A stretch of 64,000 nt of DNA from Chiridota heheva. Its lineage: Eukaryota; Echinodermata; Holothuroidea; Apodida; Chiridotidae. The notes beneath the pieces are model-generated. The model had not been told where the DNA came from and ran no database searches. It saw only the letters and a list, made by a program, of their open reading frames with translations. The first letter of the stretch is position 1. The number at the start of each line of letters is the position of its first letter. The translations under genes and the position numbers were made by a program. Shown here piece by piece: positions 49,001-61,165 of this stretch. The stretch is taken from contig JAIGNY010000732.1 of NCBI GenBank assembly GCA_020152595.1, positions 651,501-715,500 on the forward strand, given 5' to 3'.

Positions 49001-50445
49001 TTTACCTGTCAGCTGGGTGCATGCAATTTAGATCTATGTGCTAAAAGTTTTACTGTTATGAGCATATTTGTTTTTTGGCAGGGCCCTTTCCCCCAGTAAA
49101 ACATGACCCACCACGCTACTGGTACTCTTTATGGCCCATTTTCATATCCCCAGGATTGGCCCTTCATTTCTGTCCCTCTTGCTATCATGACAAGCCCTTC
49201 AATCATAAATCGGGCACACTAAAAAGATGGATAAAATTGATTGATAAAAAAGATTGTTAAAATGATGGGCCCTTTACGCCAGGCTCACTATGAACTTTAA
49301 GATAGATGGGCCCCAAAAAAAGAGGGAACAAAAGAGGAAGATAGATGGGCCCGTCCTGTGGCCCGTAAAGGTAGCAAGGAATATCAGTCGGGCCTACCAA
49401 AAAAAAATAGATATAGTTAATATTATCCTGATACCCACCGAAATCATGAAGATTTAAAATATTCCCATTCTCAGACAGTCAGACAGGAAAGTGCCATTTC
49501 CGGACATCTATCTGTCTATAGGGGTTTCAAATATTGAAAAAATGTGGACTCTCTATTGGTGGCCATTTGAATGACTGCCCCGGCGCTCCGATGCCCCTTG
49601 CTAAGCCACTGAATAGAATGATAAATTACAGTACATTAAATAACATTTTAATTTTATACCTTCAATTGATAAATCGAAAGATAACTTCAAGATTTAATCG
49701 ATGGGTTCCGCATTTTAGAGTCAAACTTTGCAGCAAAAACAATTGGCGATTGAAAGTTTACCAAACTTCATAGCATAAACCCCTTGATTGAGCATCGATA
49801 AAACGATAAGGCGCGGATGCATGTCCGATATTTTGTTTCTAAATGCGACTATTTTATTGTTTATCAGTTTATGATAACAGCGATTTATATGAGGAGTATA
49901 CAGTTTGGTGTCATAAAGACTAAAAGTCAAATTTTGAAGAATTTTTCTGGAATTTCACCTCTTCCACCTGGCAGTATGGGACAAGACCAGGGATATGTTA
50001 CTTAGATAACATGTTCCTGCTTCAACGTTGAATTTCACGATCATCTCCAGGCAGCTAGATCTCCCCCCCCCCTCTCCTTCCCCCTCCCCCGAGAAGTGAC
50101 CTTCCTATACGTCCCTGGGATAAATATACACTGAGACCTACTTTACAAAACATTGTTGTACAAAACATCACATGAAAGTTTTTATACCTATGAAAGGTTT
50201 TTGGACGTCGAAATTTGATAATAGTTTCAAATTTGGGGTATATAGGCAGGTATAACAGTCTTTGGATTTCGGAATAGCTCCCTCGGCTCTTGTGCAAAGA
50301 TCTGTTGCGCTCTTAATCTGGACTATTGGGAAATAACTGGTCGGCTATTGTTAGATACCAAGTGTTTCAGACCAGTTAGATTAGATCCTATTTATGTTTA
50401 ATTAATAACTAATTATTAATAATTGATTATCTATTTCTATAGGTT
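49001..50445. other. No gene supported
   Basis: GATAGATGGGCCC occurs twice (about 49302 and 49341) among other GGGCCC words. C-runs lie at about 50063-50092. The remainder is unremarkable. Confidence 0.3.
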
Positions 50446-50474
50446 AGAGTTAGGTTTAGGTTAGGTTAGGTTAG
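50446..50474 (+). repeat. Short TTAGG-like tract
   Basis: TTAGGTTTAGGTTAGGTTAGG-type sequence, about five pentamers. Too short to be a telomere remnant with confidence. Confidence 0.5.
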
Positions 50475-52637
50475 CTCGAGTGTACTTGGACCCAGGGCCG
50501 TAAACATGTCCCTTTCCCCTCCTACACACTTTTCAGCAGATTTGTCAAAATTCAGTATATTTCGGGGGAAATTAAAAAATCTTGAGATTTTGGACCAAAA
50601 CACTTGGTATTTGAAAAACAGCCATAACTGGTCGGACAGCTTATCTTTCTATGTCTAATCGTTTCCTTAATGTTGGGCATTTAAAGTGAAGACTCAAAAA
50701 ATCATGACAGACAATTAAAAAACAAAGGATTTGTATAAAAACGTTTTTCGGTTGCACATGACAAATACGTATAGAAATTTGTATCTTGTTGCCTAAAATA
50801 AAAAATAAATAAATAAATCAAAAAAGGTATAAAATGTTCATATATAACCAATACTACTGCTTTTCATAGTTTATGATAAGATTTTAAAGAAACGCGCGCA
50901 AATATAGTGCATACATAGCCATGATTATTAGGGGCGTGGCCCAACCTACCGTGACAGGTAGAAAAGATTCATGTGATACATGTCATTAATTTTGACTCAG
51001 AACAGACCAAATCATGGTTAAATCTCATAGTCACCAATAATTTTGGATATTGAACGCAACTTATTATCGAAATTATCATTTTTTTTAAATATCAAGCTGT
51101 CAGCGGGAGAAAGCATTGCCCCTCACGCATATCCGTGTCTGTTTTCCGTTTTGACCGAATATTATTGCCGTTTCCTTTCGAAAAAGATCAAAATTGGTTA
51201 AGTAAGCTAGGCTATTGGATTGTTATCGGAAACTTTTCACAAAATCATGCAGGTACGAATTAACTCTTTCCGTTGAACAAAACCGATCTCCGGAATGATG
51301 ATATTTTGATTTCAAAATCTTTGACATGATTGGAAATGTCAAGGATATCATTTCGGTATTTGTTGACCAAGTTTTTTGGAAAACTTGTGTGTTTACATAT
51401 TCAGGTTATATACTAATTGACTAAACAGCTAAACGTGAGCAGCATAATCTGATAGTCACTTTACTTCCTTTTCATAATCAAGATGTTAGTTTCACATAAC
51501 AATCTGTATTGGGCTGGTATTGTATCAATGGAAATTTTTATCAATGGCGGCCTCCATAACCAACAAAAACCCTCCATTGAAGGTATCGTTTGAGGGCATC
51601 TCAAGGGCTCAGTTTGGGATGTCATGGTACCCGAAATCTTGACATCATTGGCGGCTTGGTGATTGTTTAACACAATACGAACTTACCAGGAAGATCTTAT
51701 CTCACTTATCTTACATTCCCTTTTCTTCGCCCCTTTCGCTCTCTCCCATGACTGCATAAACAAGGACTTGTCGATATGGGTGCTTGACCATGCTATTTGA
51801 TCTGTTGATTGGGCCCTCAGTATACTGTGTTGTTATACCCTATTATTATATACGGAGAAACATAAGAGCGGGTGGTACCAGGTGATGGCTTGGGACAACC
51901 CTTGTCGAGGTTATCTACCCCCACCCCCTTCCCCCTCCCTCCTTTCATCAACTGTTGACTCTTGAGGGAAACCTTTAAATATGTGCCGGGGAGCAATTGG
52001 GCTTTTTTTTTGGATATAGTAATATAATATATCCATGCATATGGTCAGATGGTTGGAATGGTTACAGCTATACCCCTCGGATCCCCGGTTGCGTACAGCC
52101 TGGCGCCGCCCTGCTTACCAGGTACGTAATCTAACACACGAGGGTCTAACAACTGCAGCTTCCTGCCGGCAGCCTTCATTGGGGCAAATTTATACAAATT
52201 CAGTCAGAAAGTTCCTCCCCGTATATGAGAACACTAAAGCAATTAGCCCCGCCGTCGTATCCACTATTGGGATATCACTAATTCGTAAAATATGAAAATA
52301 ATACAGTAATTATAAAACAATTAGGGTTTTTAGAACTCTGTAACAACTTTCCGACTATCTTTATGTACTTAGCAGCTTGGTGAATTTTGGTAAACCGCAA
52401 AGAAGTGATGCCCCGCCAATTAAGGGCACCCCAGAGACAGCTTGCAGTCTGAGAGTTGTAATGTGTATGTGTGTTCCCCTCCCAGGAAGGACGTACGTCG
52501 ACCCGTATTGACTAGAACAAACAAATTAGGAGTGCTGGCCGAAAAAGCCGTTGTTAATGGCAGACAGCGCAGGCTTTTTGGGTTTACTGACTCTTCCTTA
52601 TGGGCATAGGAAGGGTCACCACTCAGAAAATTCCTTT
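50475..52637. other. No gene supported
   Basis: No coding region or RNA gene that I can defend in about 2.2 kb. C-rich patch at about 51917-51942. The 86-codon frame at 52035-52295 has no recognisable motif. Confidence 0.35.
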
Positions 52638-53270
52638 TGATTTCGTATTGGCCACACCCTCTCCAACCCCTACCCCCAAGAAGAGGGCGTCCCCCAGGGC
52701 AGCTTCCTCTCCCCCACTCTCCCCCACGTGGACGACTTCACCATCTTTTACTACTCCCCTAGCTTTCCTCTTGTCGAAAATAGGCTCCAACTCAGCCTCA
52801 GCCAGCTGCAAGACTGGTGCAACAATAACGGTTTTAAATTCTCCAAAGACAAAACAGTCTGCATGCACTTCTGTCATTTTAACAACCTCCACCCCAATCC
52901 GAACCTTGTGCACAATAGCAATTGCATCCCTAAAGTTAAACACACTAAGTTCCTGGGTTTAACTCTAGACCCCAAGCCCTCCTACAAGCAACACATCATT
53001 AAGCTGAAACAGAGCTCCCTCAAAAACCTCCGCCCACTCTCCAACACCACTTGGCTGCTTGGGGTGCAAACCGCCATGCTCTCAAAATCTTCAGGCTCAC
53101 CATTCGTGCCAAACTTGACTACGGCAATATTGTCTACTGCTTTCTGACTTTTAGTTCTTGTATTTCTCTCAATCTCCCCCTGTTTTCTTTTCTTCCTACC
53201 TCTAGAATGTTCTAACCTCTCAGTCACAATTTGACCCTCGTTATCGTGGTGCCGTTAGCCCTCATCAAAC
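52638..53270 (+). mobile_element. Internally deleted LINE copy (same family as 21.4-26.1 kb)
   Basis: It starts within the RT (TTCGTATTGGCC, matching 24478) and follows the large copy through EEGVPQGSFLSP. It lacks about 70 bp just before the catalytic box, which here reads HVDD (52725-52736). It then continues further into the thumb than the large copy does: SQLQDWCNNNGFKFSKDKTV, then HTKFLGLTLDPK. At about 53141 it jumps to the 3' UTR (TTTCTGACTTTTAGTTCTTG) and ends with CATCAAACAAACAA. It therefore supplies thumb sequence missing from the large copy and lacks RNase H. Confidence 0.85.
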
Positions 53271-53275
53271 AAACA

Positions 53276-53655
53276 ATTTCGGGAAGCTTTCTTTATTTTC
53301 ATGAAATTTCCTTCAATTTTCTTCCATGTTCTGGAAGTTTTCTTCAATTTTAACCAAATTTCCTTCCTTTTCAGGGAACTTTGCTTTCATTTTTGGAAAA
53401 TAAGCTTCAATTGCATAAAAATTTCTTCAATTTTCGAAAAGTTTTCTAAATTTTCGCGAAATTTCCTTTATTTTGGGGAAATTTCCTTCATTTTGGGAAA
53501 ATTTTCTGGAAATATTGCCAAAATTTCCAATAATTTTAAGAATTGTTTTGGGACATAAGAAACATTTTTCTAGGTTTGTCTGTTTGTTGAGACGAAGATA
53601 CAATTAGTCCCCCCCTCCCCCCTCCCCATGTCAAATATTTTTCCTACGCCGCTGA
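53276..53655 (+). repeat. GGAAATTTCC-body element with TACGCCGCTG end
   Basis: The degenerate body runs from 53276 to about 53540. It is followed by CCCCCCTCCCCCCTCCCC and CCTACGCCGCTG at 53643-53654, a hAT-like end. It begins immediately after the LINE tail. Confidence 0.6.
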
Positions 53656-53821
53656 CTTTATCAATTGTGTGGAGATGATATCCCTTCTGCATGTTTCTCC
53701 CTCCCCTCAAGATTTTTTTAAAAGTGCTATTGCTATGGGGCAAAACCACACAAATTTCACAGTTACAAGCGATAAATGGCACTGGTAAATTCAGTTTCTC
53801 AGTTTTGTATTCCACTTTTAG

Positions 53822-54003
53822 GCATATGCCCAGGAAAAGCACACGTAAGTCACAATGACTTGTTTTCAGTGTGGACCCAAGGAATTTGCCAGGATGGGAA
53901 GTGGATGAACACCCTGCTCTTTTTCGAGAAGAAGTCTTCAGAGAAGCAGGCAGGGGGTAAAACTCTTACCATCATGACCGACGGCTCTTCCTTCCGAAGG
54001 ACG
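53822..54003 (+). CDS. Candidate internal exon of an unknown host protein
   Basis: An acceptor-like TATTCCACTTTTAG precedes 53822 and a donor (ACG then GTGAGC) follows 54003. The frame is open throughout and reads GKAHVSHNDLFSVWTQG, ICQDGKWMNTLLFFEKK, then KTLTIMTDGSSFRRT. Residue use is balanced and protein-like, and base composition is closer to 50% GC than the AT-rich surroundings. A second acceptor, TTGTTTTCAG, would start the exon at 53870 instead (134 bp). Neighbouring DNA holds MITE and tRNA-like sequence, as an intron would. I do not recognise the family, and no adjoining exon was found. Confidence 0.4.
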
Positions 54004-54067
54004 GTGAGCACCGCCCAACCATTGGTCACTTTTCCTAACTTCTGCATATCTGTGGAAAAATCGCTGG

Positions 54068-54308
54068 TTAAAGGAGCACTGGACCGAAAAGTGAGGGCAT
54101 ATTTTTAGGGGGTCCCCAAAAAATCAAATGCTTATCTAGCACGCAACGGAATGGCAATTTTCTGGTTAATATGCATATTCAAGTGACCTTTGCCCTCACG
54201 TCGCCTGTGGGCTATGGAGGCATGAAGTTTATCGATCTTTTGTGAATAATAGATCTGGGAAATTTGCAAAAACAAGCGCCCCCACTTTGCGGTCTAGTGC
54301 ACCTTTAA
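54068..54308. mobile_element. TTAA-flanked MITE (241 bp including TTAA)
   Basis: TTAA at 54068-54071 and 54305-54308. The inner ends AGGAGCACTGGACCGAAAAG and (minus strand) AGGTGCACTAGACCGCAAAG, then GTGRGGGC, are inverted repeats of about 30 bp. Non-coding interior. The same type of terminus is seen at 33297-33391. Confidence 0.7.
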
Positions 54309-54381
54309 ATCGCCGTTGGACTTGAACCTGGGACCTCCAGCATCTCAGTCGTACGACTGCCGACTGAGCTACCTGCCTCCC
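54309..54381 (-). repeat. tRNA-like sequence, probable SINE head or tRNA pseudogene
   Basis: On the minus strand TAGCTCAGTCGGCA (54371-54358) fits a pol III A box and GGTTCAAGTCC (54328-54318) fits a B box, with about 43 bp between starts. The 5' part GGGAGGCAGG has no complementary 3' acceptor strand, and the 3' side runs straight into the TTAA MITE, so a working tRNA gene is unlikely. Confidence 0.55.
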
Positions 54382-54404
54382 TTGTTTCCATAAAGTGTTG
54401 CTGC

Positions 54405-54702
54405 TAATCAAGAAATATCCTTTAATTTTCGGAATGTCTTTTCGATTTTCGGGAAGTTTTCTTCGATTTTAGGGACATTTCGTTCATTTTTAGGAACTTT
54501 TTCTCAGTTTTCCGGCAATTCTCGGGAACTTGTCGAATTTTACGAAAATGATGATTTAAATGATTTAAACACATTTACAATTAGATGTTAATAATTTCCC
54601 AAATTTACCTCCCAACAGGAAAGAAAGCATGCAATCGAGAAGATGAAATCCTCTCCTGCTCTGAGGGGCAGTTTCCCCTTCCGCCGCTTTCTACGCCTCT
54701 GC
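54405..54702 (+). repeat. GGAAATTTCC-type fragment with CTACGCCTCTG end
   Basis: A short degenerate body (TTTCGGGAAGTTTTCTTCGA and similar) to about 54545, then a C-rich patch and CTACGCCTCTG at 54691-54701. Same architecture as 53276-53655, and in the same orientation. Confidence 0.5.
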
Positions 54703-54714
54703 TCTTCCTATGCC

Positions 54715-55690
54715 ATTCTGCTGCGCCCCTACCCAGGTAGTATTCCCATGTGGGGCCCATATGGGAAAGATCTGGGCATGGACCAACCCATATTGAGCCC
54801 ATACAGGGCCCATGTGCTAACCCATATGGGATTTTCTTGGGCTTGCCAATAAGGATACCGTATGGGAAAAACCTGGGCCAGCCCATGTGCAGATGTGGGC
54901 TGCACGAGAAATGACTCATCATGGGGAAAACCTGGGCAAGCTCATGTGGGCTGCATATGGGCTGGCCCATTTGGGCAATGTGGTCGGCATATGGGCAACA
55001 TGTGGGAAATCCCATGTTGGCTGCATAAAGGATGACCCATGTGGGCAACATAGGGAGAAAACCTGGGCAAGCTCATTTGGGCTGCATAAGTGATGACTCA
55101 TGTCGGTAACACATGGTGAAACCTGGGCAAGCCCATGTGGGCGGTACTGTATATGGGCTGACCCATTTGGGCAATGTGGGCGGCATATGGGCTGGCCCAT
55201 ATGGGCAACATGTGGGGAAACCTGGGAAATCCCATGTTGGCTGCATAAAGGATGACCTATGTGGGCAACATAGGGAGAAAATCTGGGCAAGCTCATTTGG
55301 GCTGCATAAGGGATGACTTATGTCGGTAACATATGGTGAAACCTGGGCAAGCCCATGTGGGCGGTACTGCATATGGGCTAAACCATTTGAGTAATGTGGG
55401 CGGCATATGAGCTGGCCCATATGGGCAACATCTGGGAAAACCTGGGAAATCTCATGTGGGCTGCATAAGGGATGACCCATGTGGGCTGCATAAGGGATGA
55501 CCCATGTAGGTAACACATGGGGAAAACCTGAGCAAGCTCATGTGGGCTGCATTAAGGGATGACCTATGTGGGTAACACATGTTGAACCTGGGCAAGCCCA
55601 TATGGACCGGTATATGGGATGATCCATGTGGGCGGCATATGGGCTGGCCCATATGGGCAACATGTGGGAAAACCTGGTAAATTCCATGTC
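54715..55690. repeat. 220-bp higher-order array of CCCATATGGG units
   Basis: Short words (CCCATATGGG, CCCATGTGGGC, AACCTGGGCAAGC, GGCTGCATAAG) alternate. A longer module repeats at 220 bp: GCTGCATAAGTGATGACTCA at 55081 recurs as GCTGCATAAGGGATGACTTA at 55301, both followed by TGTCGGTAACA. A shorter inner duplication occurs at 55458-55505. A smaller outlier with CCCATATGGGCTGGCCCATA lies at 56100-56175. Open frames on both strands here are artefacts. Confidence 0.85.
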
Positions 55691-56799
55691 TAACTGTCCA
55701 AGTGGAGTTTCGATCTTTGGTTTTGAAAGAAAGTTTTTCTTATTCATTAAGCTGGCAAGCAGTTTTCTCCCGTTTTCCTTTCAATTTGGTTATTGGTGAT
55801 CAGAACAGAGGTACAGCTTAAAAGATTTTGGGATTACAATGAACCAATTCTGATGCATTGATACAAAATGAATAGAATTTTCAGGTCTGGTATGACTTTG
55901 ATTAGTTACTTCCCTAACGTAATAGATATGCAATTAATGAGTTGTATTCCAGTGTATGTGTATCTAGAGAGTTATTCTTTTAAGCTCGATCCATTGAAGT
56001 CATTTGACCCACATGGAACAACTGACCACAATGGATATACACACTATATATTGCACGCCCACATGGTCCCTAGATAAATCCCATAGAAAGTCCATAGGGA
56101 TAGCCCATATTCTACCTATAAACTGCTTGCCCACATGAAACCCATATTATTCCCATATGGGCTGGCCCATATTATTACATGCCACCCCAGATGAATCAAA
56201 TGACAAAAATCAATTCTGCCCCCCACCCCCCTCGACCTCTTTTAACGTACTAATTGATACCAAGAATGGTGACAACTCGGCGAAATTTAGAGACCATCCT
56301 TGATCAGGTGATGGTAAAATCTGATGACTGGTGTCCAAAAAAATAATGCTTACCTCAGTTGAGTTTCATACAAAGTTGTGAGGTAAAGATTCTCATCTGC
56401 TCATACGTTCTGTACGTTGGTTGGTAGCTAAGCTCACATCATTTTATTTCAAGAGAATGTGGGGAAGGGGGACGACGAGATTGCAAAACGTATTTAGCAT
56501 AGGTCATGGATTTGTATGTATATTATACATGTTTGAGTTCAGGACAACGGTATTGTCTCCAATTTTCTTATGTTATTTGAGTATTCGTTTAACATAATTA
56601 TCATTCACTAGCATTACCTAGTGATTTGGTCTCCCATCCAATTACATATGTGCCACCGATGCTATACACTGCTGTTTTATATGGTTTTGTGTATGATACG
56701 AATAGACCTAACGTTTTTGTAAAAAAAACAAGGTAAACTAAAGGTATTACAGTGATACATTAGAGGCACACATATCAGATGATTTAATGATAAATATCT
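55691..56799. other. No gene; outlying CCCATAT words
   Basis: About 350 bp of unique sequence separates the main CCCATATGGG array from a minor block at 56056-56180. If the blocks are arms of one element it would be another foldback-like structure, but the unit is palindromic so orientation cannot be judged. No coding region supported. Confidence 0.35.
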
Positions 56800-57000
56800 G
56801 GAAATCCGTTTCAAATTTCGGGAAATTCCTTTCATTTTAAGGATATTTTCTTCAATTTTCTTTATTTTGGGGAAATATGCTTCAATTTCCTTCATTTAAT
56901 AGGATTTATTGCTAAATTTTCTTTAATTTTACTCAATATTTCTATAATTCAACCAAATCTTTCTTTAATTTATCCTAATTTTTTTAGTTTTACCTAATTT
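56800..57000 (+). repeat. GGAAATTTCC-type degenerate body
   Basis: Words such as TTTCGGGAAATTCCTTTCAT and TTCAATTTTCTTTATTTTGG continue for about 200 bp, grading into TTTAATTTTACTC. It is followed at 57160-57300 by a GGGGATTCGCCCCTAG block, and at 57605-57617 by CGCTATGCCCCTG, another hAT-like end. Confidence 0.55.
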
Positions 57001-58087
57001 TTAAATTTGATGTTAATAATTTCCCAGTTTTCAGTTCAGGTTTCCTATAGGGCTATGGGAACATTATCATCTCAACCCCCAGAGCAAGTTATTCTCTTCT
57101 TAATTTTCTTAAGTGGTTGGCAGAGTAGATGGCGTGGGATAAAGTATGATGAAAATAGAAAATATGTTATCAAAATGCAACATTTTGGATCTACAAAATG
57201 CCCCAAATCGCAGTACTTCAGGGGATTCGCCCCTAGACCCCACCAAGGGCTTGTAAGCGGCCCCTCGACCCACGCCGTTAAGCGCGCGTGCCTTGCAGCG
57301 CCACCGTGTTATTTTGATAACAATCTGGTGTGACCAAATCCCCCTCCCCCATCAGAAAATAAATAACCACCCCTGGATTGCAAACTGGGAATCCGTATGA
57401 ATAAGTGACGAATTTCCAAATGTTTGGAAAATTCCTTAAAAGATCCCCCCGCCCCTCCCCCTCTCCCCTCCCCACTCCCCCCTCCCCACCCCGCTTTTCA
57501 TGTCCAGTATCGCCGCTAAACTCAATTGCCAATTTTTGGCAAATTAGTATAGTACCTCTCGGTACTAAAAGCACCCCCTTCCCCCTTCCCCTTGGAAACC
57601 TCCTCGCTATGCCCCTGCTAAAAAGTAAAATATTCCTTACCGGCATTACCAGATTACACTGTAATATTAAAAGCATATTCCGTCGTATCACATGCTTACT
57701 TAAAAACGCGGCAAAATTAGCGGAACTTCGACGAGTATGAAAAATGAAATAATTAAAGATCCACTCACTTTCAATTTTCGGTGTGTGGTTAAACATAAGA
57801 CAGTGTTGCAGGGGGAATTTCCCTGGAATGTTTTGTCTGTCTAGCGTAGTAACAAATGTCATTGACGAACAAAGACAACCTTCTCCAGCCGACATCCGCC
57901 CTTCTTAGTTTATGCTAATTACTTCCTCTTACTGGACACACCCACTAACAACAGATGAACAAGGATAAACGGGAATTAGTTCCTAAATTAATTCGGTAGG
58001 ACAGTAGGAGCATGAATGATGATGCAGATATCAGAAGGGCTGCTAGCTAGGCGGACGAAGAGGCAACTTATGGACAGACGGAGAAGA

Positions 58088-58450
58088 AGTGGCGTAGGAG
58101 CCGGGAGGCTAGGCCCTTCAATTATTTTATTGTTGAAGCCAAGTAACATTCCCACCCCCTTTCCATCATCATAATGAAGGTCTAACGAATTGATTTTGAA
58201 GAGTCCGATTCCATGGCATCTTTTTTTTCGGAAATCTTCTATTTTGGGGAAATCTTTTTTGGGAATATCTGCCTCAATTTTCGTGAAATTTTACGATACT
58301 ATGAATTTTTCTTAATTTTCTTATCACTTTCGGGAATTCTATTTCAATTTTCGGGAATTTGTTTACATTTTTGGAAAGTTTTCTTCATTTTCGGGAAATT
58401 TCCAACAATTTGACGACCTTCCCCCTTTACTTTTTGGATCGTGATTTTTG
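58088..58450 (+). mobile_element. GGAAATTTCC-body element with head and terminus, direct copy
   Basis: A hAT-like end AGTGGCGTAGGAGCCGGGAG at 58088 is followed by the head (AATGAAGGTCTAACGAATTG, GATTTTGAAGAGTC, GATTCCATGGC at 58174-58218) and the degenerate body (GGGAAATTTCC at 58395). It pairs with the inverted copy at 36945-37640, whose head is nearly identical. Confidence 0.65.
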
Positions 58451-59108
58451 GATAGAGACTTTCATTTTTGTGGTAATCTGGCCCCAAACCTGCCAACTTT
58501 TGTCAAATATCTTCCTATATACACCGCAGAGAAGTGAAGATTTACGAAGATTTTGTCAAAACAATAACATTTTCTGTTGTTTCTCAAGTAACAGAGCTTA
58601 TTTTATGAGCTTAGGCGGGCGGCCATGAACCCCTTCCATGTACGCATGTCAAGCAGTCTTTCAATGCTGAATCATACAGGTTCATTTTGACCAACTTTGC
58701 TGTCACATAATTTGGTTAGGGGCTAAGTCAAATTTTGATGATACTTGACCATACTAATTGCCTACTTGCAATTTTTTCGTAAAAGATTTCTAAGGAAGCC
58801 TTGTCGGCACCCTGGACCATTCACGGGTCTTTGGCGACGTTTTTACACTGATCTGCAGTGACTGACCGATCACGTAATGAAATGTGACGAGGTTGCGTGG
58901 GCGTCTAGAAATGGTCGAGAATGTGACAATAAATCTTTTCACAGACTGACAGAGAAAACATTTTTGCCGAAAAGCGTATTTCGCCCGAAATAAGTGTCGT
59001 GATGATCTGCCTATCTGATACGCGATATTGTTGCAGTTAGTAAGATAAATATAATTCTGTAATTGACAATTGAAAATTATGTATTCCCACAAGCTTGGAA
59101 AGGAAAGT
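58451..59108. other. No gene seen
   Basis: No supported feature. The 100-codon minus-strand frame at 59092-58790 carries no motif. Confidence 0.3.
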
Positions 59109-59240
59109 GAGTGTGTGTGGGGGTGGAGTGGGGGGTAAGGGATGGAGGTTAGGGGTGGGTTAAGGGGTGGGGGTAAGTAGGATTAAGGGTGGGGTAAGAG
59201 GGGAGGATGGATGGGGGTAAGGGGTAGGGGAGGTGAAGGA
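59109..59240 (+). repeat. G-rich GGGGTAAGG / GGGTTAAGGGG tract
   Basis: Irregular repeats of GGGGTGGGTTAAGGGGTGGG type for about 130 bp. Many G-runs of three or more make G-quadruplex formation plausible. It resembles degenerate telomeric DNA only loosely. Confidence 0.6.
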
Positions 59241-60462
59241 TAACGGACCGGCTGAATCTAAACATAATTGCTCGAGTGACCCGCTAGGTGAATATCAGCT
59301 TCTTGATTTGGTCCAAAGGCGGCCCGAAATTGAAGGTCATTTGCCTCAAAATAAAATAAATACATATATAGTCTAACTATAATCATTGTAAGACTGTAAT
59401 TCAGTGCCACTTTTCGGAAAACTTTAGTGCAGCCCCATCCCCTGGGGTCCGTGTGATGATCCGTTCTAAACCGCAGCCCGTTCACATCAAACGTCACGTG
59501 ATTTTTGTTATCTACTTCATCAGATTCATCTCCATCGCAACTTCCTGCGTATTCTTTTGCATTCTATTATACATTTCCATTTAATCGTAAATCTTACAGA
59601 TGTGCCATCCATCACTGCCAGTAGAAAGCTGTGAGCCTTGTCATGTAGGGTGTACATATGACGAAACATTTTAATGCTGAATTCCTTCAATATAAGTCAG
59701 GTAGGCTAATCTTTGGTCCAGTTAACATTCCTCTATGGCATCAACCGTAGACGTCAAACACATGTTGTAGAGGTTCATGCATACACCTTTCATACTGTCA
59801 TGTCATGCCTATATAGACGCGGAGAAAAGAGTGCTTATAATTAATGTCTCACGTTCAAGCCATAATTTGATAACTTTACCGGGAGTGTCGTAAAAATGAT
59901 AACACCATCACCATAACATAGAAAGATGCCCTCATGTGGTCTCCACAAGTTCAAACGAGTGCAAATCACACACCCATGTTCGCGTGCCCTCTGTCCCACG
60001 AAGGCAATGTAACTTCCATATAAGGAAATTCACTCTCGCGCCGGAATATTTTCAAAGCGATATCATTTGAGTCTCGCTTAGCGGGTACCGTCTGCAGCAA
60101 GTTAAAATTCTAGCCCGTATATTTAACGGCACACAGGGGGTTAACTGATAGCAAAATATTATTTACCTTACCTTGTTGATGAAATCTTGATATTATTTGA
60201 GCCTCTCACACCCCAGCGACATAAATGTGATATTTTGCTCGTTTATTCTCCTTATATGGTATTTATACCGACCTACGACATTGAACAACAAAATAAGATT
60301 TACTCTGAACTGGCGGAAAGATCATCTAGGTTCCTTCTTCCTGTCTTCGTATAAAAAAAAAGTAGTTTTCTGGTTTATTGATCATATCTGTCGCTTTTCG
60401 TATCTGAAATGCCGATTGCTAAAACGTGACTACACCTCTTGTACGGCATATTACTTTGCATT
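59241..60462. other. No gene seen
   Basis: No supported coding region; the short open frames show no motif. Confidence 0.3.
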
Positions 60463-60537
60463 TATGAGTTATGTTACCATGTATTTATGAGTATGTTACC
60501 ATGTATTTATGAGTTATGTTACCATGTATTTATGAGT
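60463..60537 (+). repeat. Three to four units of TTATGAGTTATGTTACCATGTA
   Basis: Units of 22-24 bp (TATGAGTTATGTTACCATGT) in tandem. The middle unit lacks two bases. Confidence 0.85.
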
Positions 60538-61165
60538 GAGTTGCGTTCGAAGTTTAAAAAAGTATGTTTGTCATAAATTTCAAACAGTTTAAAAAGAGGG
60601 ATTTTACCAATGACCACTGATATTGGGATGTAACTAAGGGTCAAAGCGGATTTCATCCTATTGGGGAGGGAGAGCTGGAAGAAGAATCGTCCAAAAGTGA
60701 GCACCCCCTCCCCCCATTAACTACGTGCCATCCAGTCTTCGTACATGGTAACAGGTATGCTCATCCCCTGTTACCATGCACGATGATTTTAAAAGATTGA
60801 AACGACATGCATGAGATTTTAATTCACCGCCACAAACAGTAACACTAACAAAAAGCGTGAAACATGCCCATGCAAGCACACTCAGTTTAGGGTGGGCCTC
60901 CAGATTGGCATTTAGATGAAAGCTGCTACATTTAAAAAATAGTGTTATATATATACTGAATAAGGGCGGCCCAAATACATATCCGATTCCGGGAATTGAT
61001 TCCCCACCTGTTGACCTACTGTCACCTGGCTACAAATACACGTTTTTTTTTCTGTTAATGACGATTATTAAAACGTGACTAGTTAAAAGTATATACAGAT
61101 GTATAGGCTCAAGTAAAGCTACAAATTTACTACACTGCGTGTGAAAAAGTATCAAATTCTGAGAA

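Noticed and set aside
50446..50474. Interstitial telomere (TTAGG)n
   Set aside because: Only about five imperfect units; simple-sequence drift explains it as well.
54605..55516. Several 120-148 codon minus-strand frames rich in His and Pro
   Set aside because: They are translations of the CCCATATGGG array.
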